Positions 16,753-27,066 of a DNA stretch of 64,000 bases are shown here, piece after piece. The stretch is taken from contig DVHG01000017.1 of NCBI GenBank assembly GCA_018712345.1, positions 46,122 through 110,121 of the forward strand. Reading direction: 5' to 3'. The notes under the pieces were generated by a model, which ran no database searches, was not told the origin of the DNA, and saw nothing but the letters and a program-made list of their open reading frames with translations. Position 1 is the first letter of the stretch; each line of letters begins with the position of its first letter. Source of the DNA: Candidatus Onthovicinus excrementipullorum. GTDB lineage: Bacteria; Bacillota; Clostridia; Oscillospirales; Acutalibacteraceae. Both the position numbers and the translations under genes were made by a program.

Positions 16753-17767
16753 GATCGTTCCCTCCCAGTTCCGTCAGATAGGCGGCAATCAGCTCCGCGG
16801 TGCTCTCAATATCCCGCAGATCCACCACTTCCACCGGTGTATGCATATAGCGCTGCGGAATTGAGAGCAGCCCCATGCGGATGCCGCCGCGTGTGACGTC
16901 AATCACATCCGCGTCCGTCCCCGTCTCACCGCCCATAATCTCCAGCGTGTGAGGAATACTTTTTCGCTCGGCAAGTGTGGTCAATTCATCGGAGAGGGAG
17001 GCCGAGAGTGTCGGGGAGATGCCGATCATCACACCGCTGCCGAGCTTGGCACATTTACGCTCCGGACAGCCGGGGGACATGGCAAAGCTGACATCCACGG
17101 CGATCGCCTCCTCTGCCCCGGAGGCATAGGCAGCCGTCGCGGCGCCGCGTGTCCCCACCTCCTCCTGAACGGCAAACACGACTGTCACAGGATTTTTCAG
17201 GTGTTTGCTGCACTTGTCCAGCGCGAGCAGAATCGCCGCCACTCCGGCACGGTCATCAATGGCAGGGGCCGAAAAACGTGTGCCGAGCAGCTTTGCGGGG
17301 GGGACATCAAAGGTGATCCTGTCCCCTCTGGTGATCAGGCGCGACGCCTCCTCACGGGTCAGGCCGATATCAATGCCGATATCCTCAAAGCCCGCTGCCT
17401 GCTTCCCATCTCCGTCACGGAGCAGGTGCGGCGGCGTTGAACAGACTGTCCCCTTCAGCGGTTCGCGCCCCCAGACAACAACATCCTGCCCGCCGAGGAT
17501 CCGCGGATCAATTCCGCCGCAGTGATCCACCCGGAGAAAACCGGATTCGTCAATATCCGTAACGATCAGCCCGATCTGATCAATATGGGCGTCCAGTAGA
17601 ATATGTCTGCCGGCACCTGGGATTGATCCAGTGACATTCCCCAGCGCGTCCCTGTGCACCTGTGCGTACCGCGAAAGCAGCCCGGCGGCAATTTGCGCCG
17701 CGCCGTCCTCCATGCCGGAAACGCCCTGCGCGGTGCACAGTTTTTCCAGCAATTCCTGTGTGTTCAT
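16745..17767 (-). CDS. M42 family aminopeptidase (first of tandem pair)
   Basis: The protein has 340 residues from the ATG at 17767 (GAGGTGG upstream); the longer track start is not favoured. Motifs: LLDAHIDQIGLIV, AIDDRAGVAAILLALD and FAVQEEVGTRGAATAAY supply the metal ligands and catalytic Glu. It heads a five-gene leftward group (two M42 peptidases, PLP lyase, DUF2461, mutase). The tandem arrangement suggests different peptide specificities or hetero-oligomers, which is inference. Confidence 0.87.
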   Translation of the reverse strand: MNTQELLEKLCTAQGVSGMEDGAAQIAAGLLSRYAQVHRDALGNVTGSIPGAGRHILLDAHIDQIGLIVTDIDESGFLRVDHCGGIDPRILGGQDVVVWGREPLKGTVCSTPPHLLRDGDGKQAAGFEDIGIDIGLTREEASRLITRGDRITFDVPPAKLLGTRFSAPAIDDRAGVAAILLALDKCSKHLKNPVTVVFAVQEEVGTRGAATAAYASGAEEAIAVDVSFAMSPGCPERKCAKLGSGVMIGISPTLSASLSDELTTLAERKSIPHTLEIMGGETGTDADVIDVTRGGIRMGLLSIPQRYMHTPVEVVDLRDIESTAELIAAYLTELGGNDHA

Positions 17768-17796
17768 CTTATCCCACCTCAAGCTTGATATAACAG

Positions 17797-17827
17797 AAAA
17801 ATTGCAACAGCCTTGCGGCTGTTGCAA
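17797..17827 (-). terminator. Terminator of the MacAB-like operon
   Basis: A perfect 11-bp stem TTGCAACAGCC/GGCTGTTGCAA with loop TTGC (or its complement), then TTTTTCTG on the minus strand, 16 bases after the permease stop. Confidence 0.8.
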
Positions 17828-17842
17828 AAATCATGCAGTTTT

Positions 17843-19081
17843 TTACTCCCTGCGGAGTGCTTCAATCGGAGGCATTTTAGCCGCCCTGCGCGCCGGATAG
17901 ATTCCAAAGAAAATACCGATTGCGCTGGAGAAGCCGATCGCGATCAGGACGGTTGTGAAATCCACCCCCAGCGGTACGTTCATCATATGGGAGACCAGCG
18001 CCGCGCCGGATACGCCCAAAATCGTCCCGATGATTCCGCCGATCAGGCAAAGGACGATCGACTCCGTGAGGAACTGGAACATGATATTCGACGTCTTGGC
18101 ACCTAGGGCCTTTCGTATTCCGATCTCGCGCGTGCGCTCCGTCACTGTGACAAGCATGATATTCATCACGCCGATACCGCCGACGATCAGCGAAATCGCA
18201 CTGACAGCCGCAATAAAGATAGTGAAGACGCGGATCACTGTGTCAAGCAGATCGATATACGTTGCCATGTTCTGGACCGTGTATACATCCCTGTCCTCAT
18301 TGTTATGCCGCGTCTGGAGCAGATTGAGCGCTGCACGGCCGGCCGCATCCAGCTCCCCTTCATCCGTGGAGGAAAAATAGCACATCTCATACTGATCCTC
18401 ACGCCCGGAGAGCGTGGAGGCCACCGAAGACGGAACCAAAAACATATAGCCCATCATACCGCCGCCCATGGAGTCCATCATCGATACGATCTGATCCGAA
18501 TCGCCGCCAAAGGTACTCATCAGATCGGTAACACCGATAATTTTAAAGCGCTCAGACCGACCGTTCACAGAATAGTCGATCATCTGACCGACCACGTTCT
18601 CATATCCGAAAAGCATCTTTGCCGTTGTGATATCTACTACCGCAACTGCTCGGCCGCTCTTGATCTCCTCCTCGTTGTAATAGCGACCGTATTTACAGCC
18701 GCTTTTGAGCAGATACTGAACCTGCTCATCTGTGCCCAATGCCATTCCCAAGCCGCCGTTCCCCTCGACATTCAGCGTCCCCATGGACATGGTGACGGGC
18801 GTGATGTAGCGGATGCTCTCGAGCTTTTTTATTGCCGCAATGTCATCCGAGGTGATGTAATCGCTGTCCTCCGCCGTGGCCGTATTCACCGACACACTCA
18901 CGACATTTGCTCCCATATCCCGGATCATGCCGACAATATAGTCCCGCCCGCCGTTACCTACGGTGATGACCGCGATCACGGAGGCGACACCGATGATGAT
19001 GCCGAGCATCGTCAGCAGGGAGCGCATCATATTCGTCCGGATGCTGAACAGGGCGATCCTGATATTTTCTTTAATATTCAA
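17843..19081 (-). CDS. MacB-type FtsX permease
   Basis: The protein has 412 residues. One membrane segment near the N-terminus (MLGIIIGVASVIAVITVGNGG, about 26-46) leads to a large extracytoplasmic MacB_PCD domain, then three segments in the C-terminal FtsX domain, including ISLIVGGIGVMNIMLVTVTERTREIGIRKALGA. This is the half of MacB without the ATPase. The upstream gene is a MacA-like adaptor, 17 bases away. No ABC ATPase gene lies beside them, so the ATPase must be elsewhere or missing. Confidence 0.87.
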   Translation of the reverse strand: MNIKENIRIALFSIRTNMMRSLLTMLGIIIGVASVIAVITVGNGGRDYIVGMIRDMGANVVSVSVNTATAEDSDYITSDDIAAIKKLESIRYITPVTMSMGTLNVEGNGGLGMALGTDEQVQYLLKSGCKYGRYYNEEEIKSGRAVAVVDITTAKMLFGYENVVGQMIDYSVNGRSERFKIIGVTDLMSTFGGDSDQIVSMMDSMGGGMMGYMFLVPSSVASTLSGREDQYEMCYFSSTDEGELDAAGRAALNLLQTRHNNEDRDVYTVQNMATYIDLLDTVIRVFTIFIAAVSAISLIVGGIGVMNIMLVTVTERTREIGIRKALGAKTSNIMFQFLTESIVLCLIGGIIGTILGVSGAALVSHMMNVPLGVDFTTVLIAIGFSSAIGIFFGIYPARRAAKMPPIEALRRE

Positions 19082-19098
19082 GCCGATCCCCGCCTATC

Positions 19099-20637
19099 TT
19101 AATTATTCGTGCTTGTGGATTCGTTAGCGGCGGCAACCGGATTGACTTTTTCACCGTCAGTCAGATTGTCCGACGGATTGCGGACGACCTTTTCACCCGC
19201 TTTCAAGCCGGAGACGATCTGGTACATTGTCTCCGAGGCGATCCCCGTTGTAACGGAACGCTTGGATATTGTGTTGTCATCATTGAGGACATAGACGTAT
19301 TTGTCAGAACCATCAATATAGAGCGCCTCCATCGGGATTGCAACGGCGTTCTGCGCCGTCTCCGTCGCGATCTCAACATCCACGTCAAAGCCGATGATGA
19401 TGCTTTCGTCGGGATTGTCTATTGAAGCACGAACGGTCACGTTGGCACTGGAAGCGGATCCGCCGGTAAGAGAGCTGATGTTCAGTCCCCCCGATGTGGA
19501 AGCCGTCGGGGAAATGTACTCGATCTTACCGGTGAACTCCCCGGTAACACTGCTGATCTTGACCTCCTGGCCAACATGTAACTTCAGTACATCGTACTTG
19601 CCGACGCTGAACACCGCCTGAAGGCCATCGTCATAGCTGACAGTCATACCCGTATTGGCCGCATCCATCATCTGCGTGACCATCTGCATGATGGAGGAAG
19701 AGTCCATCTGCTCACCGGAGGTGAGGGAGGACAGCAGACCGGAGAGATCCATCTCCTGCTGGGCGCCGCCGAAAGGCTCCCCTTCTGTAATGTTCACAGC
19801 AGTGACAAGGCCGTCCTTCTGGGCGACCCAGCCGGAAGCAAGGGCATCAAGCTGATTCTGTGCACTGCTGAGCGCCTGCTGCGCGGTATCGACGGCGACC
19901 TTATACAGATCCGCCACAGAGACTGCGGACTGCGCCTGCAATACAACTTTCTGTGCCTGGAGCTTAACAAGCTCGCTCTGCGCTTCCACCAGCTCGGAGA
20001 CATTCCCGAAGGAGCCGCTGATGATCTCATTGAACGCATTGTCACTCCCGCCGGAATTTTTAAACATATCCAGCAACTGCTGAATCTGCTCCGGCGTCAT
20101 ATTCTTAATGATCTCCTGAATAAAGGCGACATCTTCCGTAACATTCGTCATATCCCCGGACGGGACGGATGCCTGTGACTGAAGGGACTCAATCTTAGAC
20201 TCCAATGCGGAGATGTCCGATTCAATCTGCGTCAGTTGCTGCTTGGCCGTCTGGTTGCTCGTGACGGCGGCGTTGTAAGCGGAGAGGGCCTTATCATAGG
20301 CCTGCTGCTTTTCGCTCACCTGCTCACGCAGATCAGACAGATCAAACGTGGCCAAAATATCGCCCTGCTTGACGCGGTCACCGGGCTCAACATTGACGTT
20401 CAGCGGGACTGTCCCCTTTGCCAAGGTGAAGTTGTCGGAGTCCGACGCCTCAATCGTGGCGGTCGGATTGATCGTCTGGACAATGTTCTGCTCCTGGGCC
20501 TCCACGATCTCCGCGGAAAAGCGGTCGTCCGGGCGGACAAGAAAATAGATGCCCAGGCCGATCGCCGCAACCAGCACAACACACAGAACAATAATCCAGG
20601 TCTTCTTCTTTTTGCTGAAAGTCTTCCACTTACTCAT
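19099..20637 (-). CDS. MacA/HlyD-type periplasmic adaptor protein
   Basis: The protein has 512 residues, longer than a typical MacA (about 370). A short basic N-terminus and one membrane segment (WIIVLCVVLVAAIGLGIYFLV, about 14-34) anchor it. A lipoyl-like half (GTVPLNVNVEPGDRVKQGDILATFD) is followed by a long, Gln/Ser-rich coiled coil (about 95-265) with an MTPEQIQQLLDMF insert, then a beta-barrel and C-terminal membrane-proximal domain. It would link the permease to the cell surface. It starts with GAGG at good spacing and is followed by the permease gene. Confidence 0.82.
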   Translation of the reverse strand: MSKWKTFSKKKKTWIIVLCVVLVAAIGLGIYFLVRPDDRFSAEIVEAQEQNIVQTINPTATIEASDSDNFTLAKGTVPLNVNVEPGDRVKQGDILATFDLSDLREQVSEKQQAYDKALSAYNAAVTSNQTAKQQLTQIESDISALESKIESLQSQASVPSGDMTNVTEDVAFIQEIIKNMTPEQIQQLLDMFKNSGGSDNAFNEIISGSFGNVSELVEAQSELVKLQAQKVVLQAQSAVSVADLYKVAVDTAQQALSSAQNQLDALASGWVAQKDGLVTAVNITEGEPFGGAQQEMDLSGLLSSLTSGEQMDSSSIMQMVTQMMDAANTGMTVSYDDGLQAVFSVGKYDVLKLHVGQEVKISSVTGEFTGKIEYISPTASTSGGLNISSLTGGSASSANVTVRASIDNPDESIIIGFDVDVEIATETAQNAVAIPMEALYIDGSDKYVYVLNDDNTISKRSVTTGIASETMYQIVSGLKAGEKVVRNPSDNLTDGEKVNPVAAANESTSTNN

Positions 20638-20709
20638 AGCGAATCCTCACCTTAGCAGTAAATTTTGCGAGATTTATAAAAAATTTATAAATAATGTATC
20701 GCAAAAATA

Positions 20710-21987
20710 TTAACTGCGCATGAACTTTTTGCGTCCAATATCTGTACGATAATGTGCGCCGTCAAAATGGATCCGTTTGACCGCCGCATAGGCGCTATCA
20801 AGTGCCTCATCGAGCGTTTTCCCCTTGGCCGTGACGCCCAGAACACGTCCGCCTGCTGTGCGGAAGCAGTCTCCATTATAGGCAGTACCCGCGTGATAGA
20901 CAGTCGCGCCATCGACCTGCCCATCCGCATCCAGCCCGGTGATCTCAATCCCCTTCGCATAGGAGCCGGGATAGCCGCCGGACGCCATGACAACACATGC
21001 GCAGCAGTCCGCGCTGAACTTCACGTCTATCTCACCGAGACGGCCATCCACGACCGCCTCCACGATATCGATCAGAGGCGTCTCCAGCAGCGGGAGAACC
21101 ACCTGCGTCTCCGGATCGCCAAAACGTGCGTTGTATTCGATGACCCGGGGGCCCTTCTCCGTGAGCATCAGGCCAAAGTACAGACACCCCTTGAACGGAC
21201 GCTCCAGTTCATTCATCGCCCGGACAGTGGGGAGGAAAATCTGTTCCATACACTGATCCGCAATTTCCGGCGTGTAGAACGGGTTGGGCGCCACCGTACC
21301 CATACCGCCGGTGTTCAGTCCCCTGTCACCGTCGAGCGCACGCTTGTGGTCCATGGAGGAAATCATCGGGACGATGGTTTTGCCATCCGTAAAGCTGAGG
21401 ACGGAGACCTCCGGCCCGGTCAGATACTCCTCAACTACGACCTTTTTCCCGGACTCGCCAAAGGCGCCCCCGCGCATCATGTCATCCACAGCCCTGAGTG
21501 CATCCGCCTCATTTTCGGCGATGATGACGCCCTTCCCAAGGGCCAGACCGTCCGCCTTGATGACAACGGGATATTCGCCGCGGCTCCGGATATAATCCGA
21601 TGCCTGATCCGCGTCCGTAAATACCTCGTACGCCGCCGTGGGGATCCCGAACCGTTTCATCATATCCTTGGAAAAGCTCTTGCTGCTCTCGATCACCGCC
21701 GCGTTCGCGCGCGGGCCAAAGGCGCGGAAGCCGTTGGCCTCCATGGCGTCGACCATGCCGGCCGCAAGCGGATCGTCCGGCGCCACAAAGACGAGGTCCG
21801 CACGGATCTCCTTTGCCAACGCAACCATGCCGTCTATATCGCACGCGGCCACATTTCGGCACTCCGCATCGCGCGAAATGCCGCCGTTGCCGGGGGCGCA
21901 GTAGACCTTATCCACTCTGGGACTCTCTTTAAGCTTGCGGATGAGGGCGTGCTCACGCCCCCCGCCGCCGACCATCAAAACCGTCAT
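20710..21987 (-). CDS. purD: Phosphoribosylamine-glycine ligase (GAR synthetase)
   Basis: PurD joins glycine to phosphoribosylamine in purine synthesis. It has 425 residues from the ATG at 21987 (GGAGGGAGAAAA just upstream); the longer track ORF start is rejected. It shows VLMVGGGGREHALIRKL at the N-terminus, then an ATP-grasp core (FPVVIKADGLALGKGV-type), and DPETQVVLPLL near the end, all normal. It is the last gene of the leftward purine operon, 16 bases after the AICAR transformylase. Confidence 0.95.
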   Translation of the reverse strand: MTVLMVGGGGREHALIRKLKESPRVDKVYCAPGNGGISRDAECRNVAACDIDGMVALAKEIRADLVFVAPDDPLAAGMVDAMEANGFRAFGPRANAAVIESSKSFSKDMMKRFGIPTAAYEVFTDADQASDYIRSRGEYPVVIKADGLALGKGVIIAENEADALRAVDDMMRGGAFGESGKKVVVEEYLTGPEVSVLSFTDGKTIVPMISSMDHKRALDGDRGLNTGGMGTVAPNPFYTPEIADQCMEQIFLPTVRAMNELERPFKGCLYFGLMLTEKGPRVIEYNARFGDPETQVVLPLLETPLIDIVEAVVDGRLGEIDVKFSADCCACVVMASGGYPGSYAKGIEITGLDADGQVDGATVYHAGTAYNGDCFRTAGGRVLGVTAKGKTLDEALDSAYAAVKRIHFDGAHYRTDIGRKKFMRS

Positions 21988-22003
21988 TTTTTCTCCCTCC
22001 GAA

Positions 22004-23176
22004 TCAGTGGTGGAACAGGCGCATGCCCGTAAACGCCATAGCAATACCATACTTGTTGCAGGTATCAATTACATTGTCGTCGCGGATAGAACCGCCTGGC
22101 TGCGCGATGTACTCAACGCCGCTGCGATGCGCACGCTCAATATTATCCCCAAACGGGAAAAATGCATCCGAACCGAGGGAGACCCCTTTGAGCGTATCGA
22201 GCCAAGCGCGTTTCTCTTCGCGCGTGAGCGGTTCCGGACAGGTGGTGAAGTACTTCTGCCACTCGCCCTCCGCCAAAACATCCATATAGTCATCCGAAAT
22301 ATAGACGTCAATTGTATTATCCCGATCCGGGCGGCGGATATCCGCCTTAAAGGGAAGGGAGAGCACCTTTTCATGCTGGCGGAGGTACCAGTTATCCGCC
22401 TTATTCCCAGCCAGACGCGTGCAGTGGACACGGGACTGCTGCCCCGCTCCCACCCCGATCAGCTGCCCGTCCTTAGCGTAGCAGACGGAGTTGGACTGCG
22501 TATATTTCAACCCGATCAGCGCCAGGATCAAATCCCGCTTGGCGTCATCCGGGATCGTCTTGTTCTCCGTGACAATATTGTCAAGCAGGGAGGCGTCGAT
22601 CTTAAAATTGTTACGTCCCTGTTCAAAGGTAACACCAAACACATCCTTGCGCTCAATCTCACGCGGAACGTAGTCGGGATCTATGCGGATGATGTTATAC
22701 GTTCCCTTCCGTTTGGATTTGAGGATCTCCAGCGCCTCATCCGTATAGCCGGGAGCGATGACACCGTCGGAAACCTCGCGCTTGATCATGGTCGCCGTCG
22801 GGACGTCACAGACATCCGAGAGCGCGATAAAATCCCCGTAGGAGGACATCCTGTCCGCACCACGTGCTTTGGCATAGGCACAGGCAAGGGGACTGAGCTC
22901 CAGATCATCCACAAAGCAGATCTTTTTCAGCACATCGGACATCTCCGTGCCCAGCCCCGCGCCGGCCGGACTGACATGCTTAAAGGACGCCGCCGCCGGA
23001 AGGCCGGTCGCCTCCTTGAGCTCCTTGACCAGCTGCCAGGAATTGAATGCGTCAAGCAGATTGATATATCCGGGCTTCCCGTTGAGGACCTCGATCGGGA
23101 GCTCCCCCTCCTGCATGAAAATGCGGGAGGGCTTCTGGTTCGGGTTGCACCCATATTTCAGCTGCATCTCTTTCAT
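22004..23176 (-). CDS. purH: AICAR transformylase, single-domain (PurH C-terminal domain only)
   Basis: This performs the formyl transfer from 10-formyltetrahydrofolate to AICAR. It has 390 residues from the ATG at 23176 (GGAGG 8 bases upstream). It begins MKEMQLKYGCNPNQKPSR and contains AASFKHVSPAGAG, the classic transformylase motif, with no N-terminal IMP cyclohydrolase (MGS-like) domain. In most bacteria PurH carries both. Here the next gene upstream is a PurO-type cyclohydrolase, which supplies the missing step. The gene symbol is used loosely. Confidence 0.92.
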   Translation of the reverse strand: MKEMQLKYGCNPNQKPSRIFMQEGELPIEVLNGKPGYINLLDAFNSWQLVKELKEATGLPAAASFKHVSPAGAGLGTEMSDVLKKICFVDDLELSPLACAYAKARGADRMSSYGDFIALSDVCDVPTATMIKREVSDGVIAPGYTDEALEILKSKRKGTYNIIRIDPDYVPREIERKDVFGVTFEQGRNNFKIDASLLDNIVTENKTIPDDAKRDLILALIGLKYTQSNSVCYAKDGQLIGVGAGQQSRVHCTRLAGNKADNWYLRQHEKVLSLPFKADIRRPDRDNTIDVYISDDYMDVLAEGEWQKYFTTCPEPLTREEKRAWLDTLKGVSLGSDAFFPFGDNIERAHRSGVEYIAQPGGSIRDDNVIDTCNKYGIAMAFTGMRLFHH

Positions 23177-23190
23177 CGCTGTACCTCCGT

Positions 23191-23895
23191 TCAGTGATTC
23201 TTGTTGATAATCCGCGTCTCCATCTCTCCGGCGGACAGATCGCGATAGCAGACATAGAGGGAGACCCTGTTGTCCGTATTCAGGCAGCTCCACACATGTT
23301 CAGAAAAGGAATCAATATCCTCTTCCGTGCGGAAGCATTCCGGCTCCCCGGTAAAGGACGGGATCGGATCGCCATCCCCGTTGTAAGTATGGATCAGATG
23401 GCCCTCGCCGGCAACCGGCTGGCCATAGGTATAATAGAAGCGCTGGACACTGTCCGGATTGCCGCCGGCGCTCTTCAGGATGGAGAGCTTATAGGCGCCG
23501 TCCGCCGCCAGAATCCCGGAGATTCTCGGCGTATAATTGGGCGCGTCCGGCTCAAAGGTACGCGTGTTCAGCGCAGCCTCAAAGCTCCCGCCGCTCTTTA
23601 AAAAGTCCACAATGGTATCCGTCTGATCGCCGTTGGTGACGACAAGATCCCCACCGAACACGCGCACGGGGTGATAGATGATTAGGCTCGGGTCCGTCAG
23701 CTTGCTCTCATCGAAGGCGCGCGTGCGGATGCCGTCCCCGCACGTCTCAAAGACACGATTGCGGCTGTTGACACTGCGCCCCATGATGAAATAGACCACA
23801 ACCGATTTTTTCCCATCCGGTGTCAGGCCGAGCCCAACACCGCGGCCGGGGTAGGTGTTGCCCGACAGATAAGACGATAGATCAAGTGCTGCCAC
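23191..23895 (-). CDS. purO: IMP cyclohydrolase, PurO type
   Basis: This closes FAICAR to IMP. It has 234 residues from a GTG at 23895, chosen because GGAGGG precedes it and because the longer ORF would run into purN. The N-terminus LSSYLSGNTYPGRGVGLGL and later FFMGRS-like (YFIMGRSVNSRNR) segment and NYTPRISG fit PF07826 (IMP_cyclohyd), first known from archaea. It starts two bases after the purN stop and precedes the single-domain transformylase, so the two are a split replacement for PurH. Confidence 0.87.
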   Translation of the reverse strand: MAALDLSSYLSGNTYPGRGVGLGLTPDGKKSVVVYFIMGRSVNSRNRVFETCGDGIRTRAFDESKLTDPSLIIYHPVRVFGGDLVVTNGDQTDTIVDFLKSGGSFEAALNTRTFEPDAPNYTPRISGILAADGAYKLSILKSAGGNPDSVQRFYYTYGQPVAGEGHLIHTYNGDGDPIPSFTGEPECFRTEEDIDSFSEHVWSCLNTDNRVSLYVCYRDLSAGEMETRIINKNH

Positions 23896-23897
23896 TG

Positions 23898-24527
23898 TTA
23901 TCCCTCCGTAATATGTGTGATATTCCCTGTAACTTTTATTTTCCCCTCGCAGAAAAGGCGGACCGCCTGCGGGAGGAGCTGCCATTCAGCCTGCTCCATC
24001 ACACGCTTTTGCAGCCGCTCCGGTGTATCCCCCTCCTCGACGGGGACCGCCTTTTGCAGAATGATGGCACCGCCGTCCGGGATCTCATTGACAAAGTGGA
24101 CGGTCGCCCCCGTCACCTTGACCCCCTTTTCCAGTGCGGCCTCATGGACCTTCAGTCCATAATACCCCTTTCCGCAGAAGGAAGGGATCAGAGCGGGGTG
24201 AATATTGATAATCCTGTTGGGGAAAGCACGGATAACCTCTTCCCCCAGAATCGAAAGAAAGCCCGCCAGCACAATGAGCTGGGCGCCGCAGGCGTGCAGC
24301 TCATCAATCAGGGCGCGGCCATAATCCGCCGCGTCCGTAAAATCCCTGCGTGCGATGACCGAGGTGGGAATGCCCGCCTTTTCCGCACGCTCAAGCGCGT
24401 AGACGCCAGCGCGGCTCGCAATGACCTTTACGATCTTCCCCGGGCCGAGCGCACCGGCGCGCTCACTGTCGATGAGGGCCTGAAGGTTCGTCCCGCCGCC
24501 GGAGACGAGAACTGCGATCTTCAGCAT
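23898..24527 (-). CDS. purN: Phosphoribosylglycinamide formyltransferase
   Basis: The protein has 209 residues. It has the family start [18 protein letters not shown] and the active-site region [28 protein letters not shown] with the catalytic Asn and His (N-x-HPALIPSF) and downstream T-x-H-F-V. It transfers formyl from 10-formyltetrahydrofolate to GAR. Its start overlaps purM by 7 bases. Confidence 0.95.
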   Translation of the reverse strand: MLKIAVLVSGGGTNLQALIDSERAGALGPGKIVKVIASRAGVYALERAEKAGIPTSVIARRDFTDAADYGRALIDELHACGAQLIVLAGFLSILGEEVIRAFPNRIINIHPALIPSFCGKGYYGLKVHEAALEKGVKVTGATVHFVNEIPDGGAIILQKAVPVEEGDTPERLQKRVMEQAEWQLLPQAVRLFCEGKIKVTGNITHITEG

Positions 24528-25561
24528 ATGTCGATCCCCTTCTCGCCGTTGTGCACCTCGCCCATGACAAAGGCATCTTCACCCGCGCCGTTCAGAATCC
24601 GGACCGCCTCGTCCGCCTGCTCCGGCGCCACGGCGATGCACAGGCCAACGCCCATATTAAAGGTGTTGAACATATCGTGTTCCGAGATCCCCTCGCTTGC
24701 GATGATGTTGAAAATCGGCTTGACCGGTACACGGGAGCGGTCAATATGGGCGCGCAGGGTATCACTGAGCATGCGCGGGATATTTTCATAGAACCCTCCG
24801 CCTGTGATGTGGGAGATACCATGGACATCCACGGATTCCATCAATTTCAGCAGCGGCTTAACATAGATCTTTGTGGGGGTAATCAGTTCCTCGCCGAGCG
24901 TTTTTCCACAGTCGTTGAGATAGATCTTCAGCTTTTCATCCGAATTCAGGTTGAACACCTTGCGCACCAGCGAAAAGCCATTGGAGTGCACGCCGGAGGA
25001 AGCCACGCCGATCAGGACATCCCCTGCCTTCAGCTTTTGGGGATCAACGAGCTTGTCCTCATCTGCGATACCCACACAGAATCCCGCCAGATCATACTCA
25101 TCCACAGGATAGAAACCGGGCATTTCAGCCGTTTCTCCGCCGATCAGGGCACACCCAGCCTGTACGCACCCCTCGGCCACGCCGCTGACAATCTCCGCAA
25201 TCTTCTCCGGATAATTCTTCCCACATGCGATATAATCAAGGAAAAAAAGCGGCTTTGCACCGGAACACGCCACGTCGTTGGCGCACATGGCCACACAATC
25301 GATCCCGACTGTATCGTTTTTCCCCATCATAAAAGCGATCTTGAGCTTGGTTCCCACACCGTCTGTGCCGGAGACGAGGACCGGCTTATGAATACCGGTC
25401 ATATCGGGGCGGAACAGGCCGCCGAATCCGCCGATTGCGGACATGACACCCGGGATATTCGTCCGCCGGATATGCTCCTTCATCAGCTCCACAGACTGAT
25501 ACCCAGCCGTGACGTCGACACCGGCATCCTTATAGCTCTTACTGTAGCTTTCCGTATTCAT
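24521..25561 (-). CDS. purM: Phosphoribosylformylglycinamidine cyclo-ligase (AIR synthetase)
   Basis: The protein has 346 residues. It shows SYKDAGVDV near the start, [15 protein letters not shown] (about 62-76), [12 protein letters not shown], and [11 protein letters not shown] near the C-terminus, all canonical for PurM. It makes AIR from FGAM. The ribosome site AAAGGAG precedes its ATG. It lies between purF and purN with short gaps. Confidence 0.95.
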   Translation of the reverse strand: MNTESYSKSYKDAGVDVTAGYQSVELMKEHIRRTNIPGVMSAIGGFGGLFRPDMTGIHKPVLVSGTDGVGTKLKIAFMMGKNDTVGIDCVAMCANDVACSGAKPLFFLDYIACGKNYPEKIAEIVSGVAEGCVQAGCALIGGETAEMPGFYPVDEYDLAGFCVGIADEDKLVDPQKLKAGDVLIGVASSGVHSNGFSLVRKVFNLNSDEKLKIYLNDCGKTLGEELITPTKIYVKPLLKLMESVDVHGISHITGGGFYENIPRMLSDTLRAHIDRSRVPVKPIFNIIASEGISEHDMFNTFNMGVGLCIAVAPEQADEAVRILNGAGEDAFVMGEVHNGEKGIDIC

Positions 25562-25596
25562 GTTATACTCTCCTTTTAATCGGAACAGTCGTTCCG

Positions 25597-27045
25597 TTAC
25601 GCCTTTTTCTCTTTTGTCATGGACGGGAGCTTGCGGGCAAATTTATCCTCCTGCGGCTCTTCGGGGACCGGAATCGGATAGTTCCCCGTAAAACAGCCCA
25701 TGCACATATCGCACGTGGAATCGGGGGCAATCTGCCCGAGGTTTTCCAGACTGAGGTAGTCCAGCGAATCCGCACCAAGCGTCTTACAGATCTCATCGCG
25801 CGTCATCCGGCAGGCAATGAGCTTGTCCTTGGAGTCAATGTCCGTTCCAAAGTAACAGGGGTTGAGAAACGGCGGCGAGGAAATACGCACGTGGACCTCC
25901 ACTGCACCCGCATTGCGAAGCAGGCCGACGATACGAGCGATTGTCGTCCCGCGGACAATGGAGTCATCCACCAGAACCACGCGCTTGCCGCTGACGGCAG
26001 ACTTGAGCGGATTGAGCTTGATCTGCACACTCTTGACACGCTGTGCCTGTGTATCCTGGATAAACGTACGGCCAATGTAGCGATTTTTAATAAATCCCAT
26101 CGAATAGGTGATCCCCGACTCACGCGAATAGCCGATAGCGGCATCAAGCCCCGAGTCCGGGACACCAACCACGACGTCCGCCTCCACCGGAGACTGGCGG
26201 GCCAGGAACGCACCCGCACGCAGGCGGGATTCATGAACGCTGGCCCCATCGATCACGGAGTCCGGGCGGGCAAAATAGACGTGCTCAAACACACAAAGCG
26301 AGGTCGGTCCGCCGCAGTGATCGCGGATGGAGTGGAGTTCTCCGCCCTCCGTCCAGACGATCTCCCCCGGCTCCACATCGCGCACGAACTTGGCGCCAAG
26401 CGTATCAAGCGCACAGGATTCCGAGGTGAAAATGTAGCTGTCCTCCAGCTTGCCGATGCACAGCGGGCGGAAACCGTTGGGATCGCGGACGGCAAGCAGC
26501 TTGCGCGGCGACATCAGCACGATGGAATAGGCACCGCGCACCTTGTTCATCATGACGCTGACGGCCTTTTCAACACTGCCGGCCGCCAAGCGAGACCGGG
26601 CAATCAGATAGGCGATCAGCTCCGCATCGCCGGAGGTCTGGAAGACGCAGCCGTCATGCTCCAGCTCCCGGCGGATCTCCGCCGTATTGACGAGGCACCC
26701 ATTGTTGGCGAGCGCGATGGTTCCGCGCGCGTAGCGCATAACAAGCGGCTGCGAATTGACCTGATGAATCAATTTATTCGGTGAATAACGCACATGCCCG
26801 ACGGCGATATCCCCCTTCCCGTTCTCCGAGAGATTTGCGAGCGTCTGCTTGTCAAACACCTCAGGAACGATGCCGCAGTCCTTGTAATGATCAATTACTC
26901 CGCCGTTGTTCACAGCGATCCCGCAGCTCATCTGGCCGCGGTGCTGGAGCGCATACAGGGCCAGATAAACCTCCTGCGCAAGGGAGAGATCATTGCTGTT
27001 GTAAATGCCGAATACGCCGCACTCCTCGTGAAGCCCGTTAGACAT
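25597..27045 (-). CDS. purF: Amidophosphoribosyltransferase
   Basis: The first committed step of purine synthesis: PRPP plus glutamine to phosphoribosylamine. It has 482 residues. The catalytic N-terminal Cys is in [13 protein letters not shown] (Cys 9, exposed after removal of a short propeptide). The glutaminase domain is followed by a PRPP-binding motif [13 protein letters not shown] (about 365-377). Near the C-terminus, C-x2-C-x-G ([10 protein letters not shown]) could bind an iron-sulfur cluster, as in the Bacillus type. It follows purE by 21 bases. Confidence 0.95.
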   Translation of the reverse strand: MSNGLHEECGVFGIYNSNDLSLAQEVYLALYALQHRGQMSCGIAVNNGGVIDHYKDCGIVPEVFDKQTLANLSENGKGDIAVGHVRYSPNKLIHQVNSQPLVMRYARGTIALANNGCLVNTAEIRRELEHDGCVFQTSGDAELIAYLIARSRLAAGSVEKAVSVMMNKVRGAYSIVLMSPRKLLAVRDPNGFRPLCIGKLEDSYIFTSESCALDTLGAKFVRDVEPGEIVWTEGGELHSIRDHCGGPTSLCVFEHVYFARPDSVIDGASVHESRLRAGAFLARQSPVEADVVVGVPDSGLDAAIGYSRESGITYSMGFIKNRYIGRTFIQDTQAQRVKSVQIKLNPLKSAVSGKRVVLVDDSIVRGTTIARIVGLLRNAGAVEVHVRISSPPFLNPCYFGTDIDSKDKLIACRMTRDEICKTLGADSLDYLSLENLGQIAPDSTCDMCMGCFTGNYPIPVPEEPQEDKFARKLPSMTKEKKA

Positions 27046-27066
27046 AATTCGCCCTCCTCATAAAAC

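Noticed and set aside
20752-22032. 426-residue + strand ORF opposite purD
   Set aside because: Antisense shadow of purD, without a start signal.
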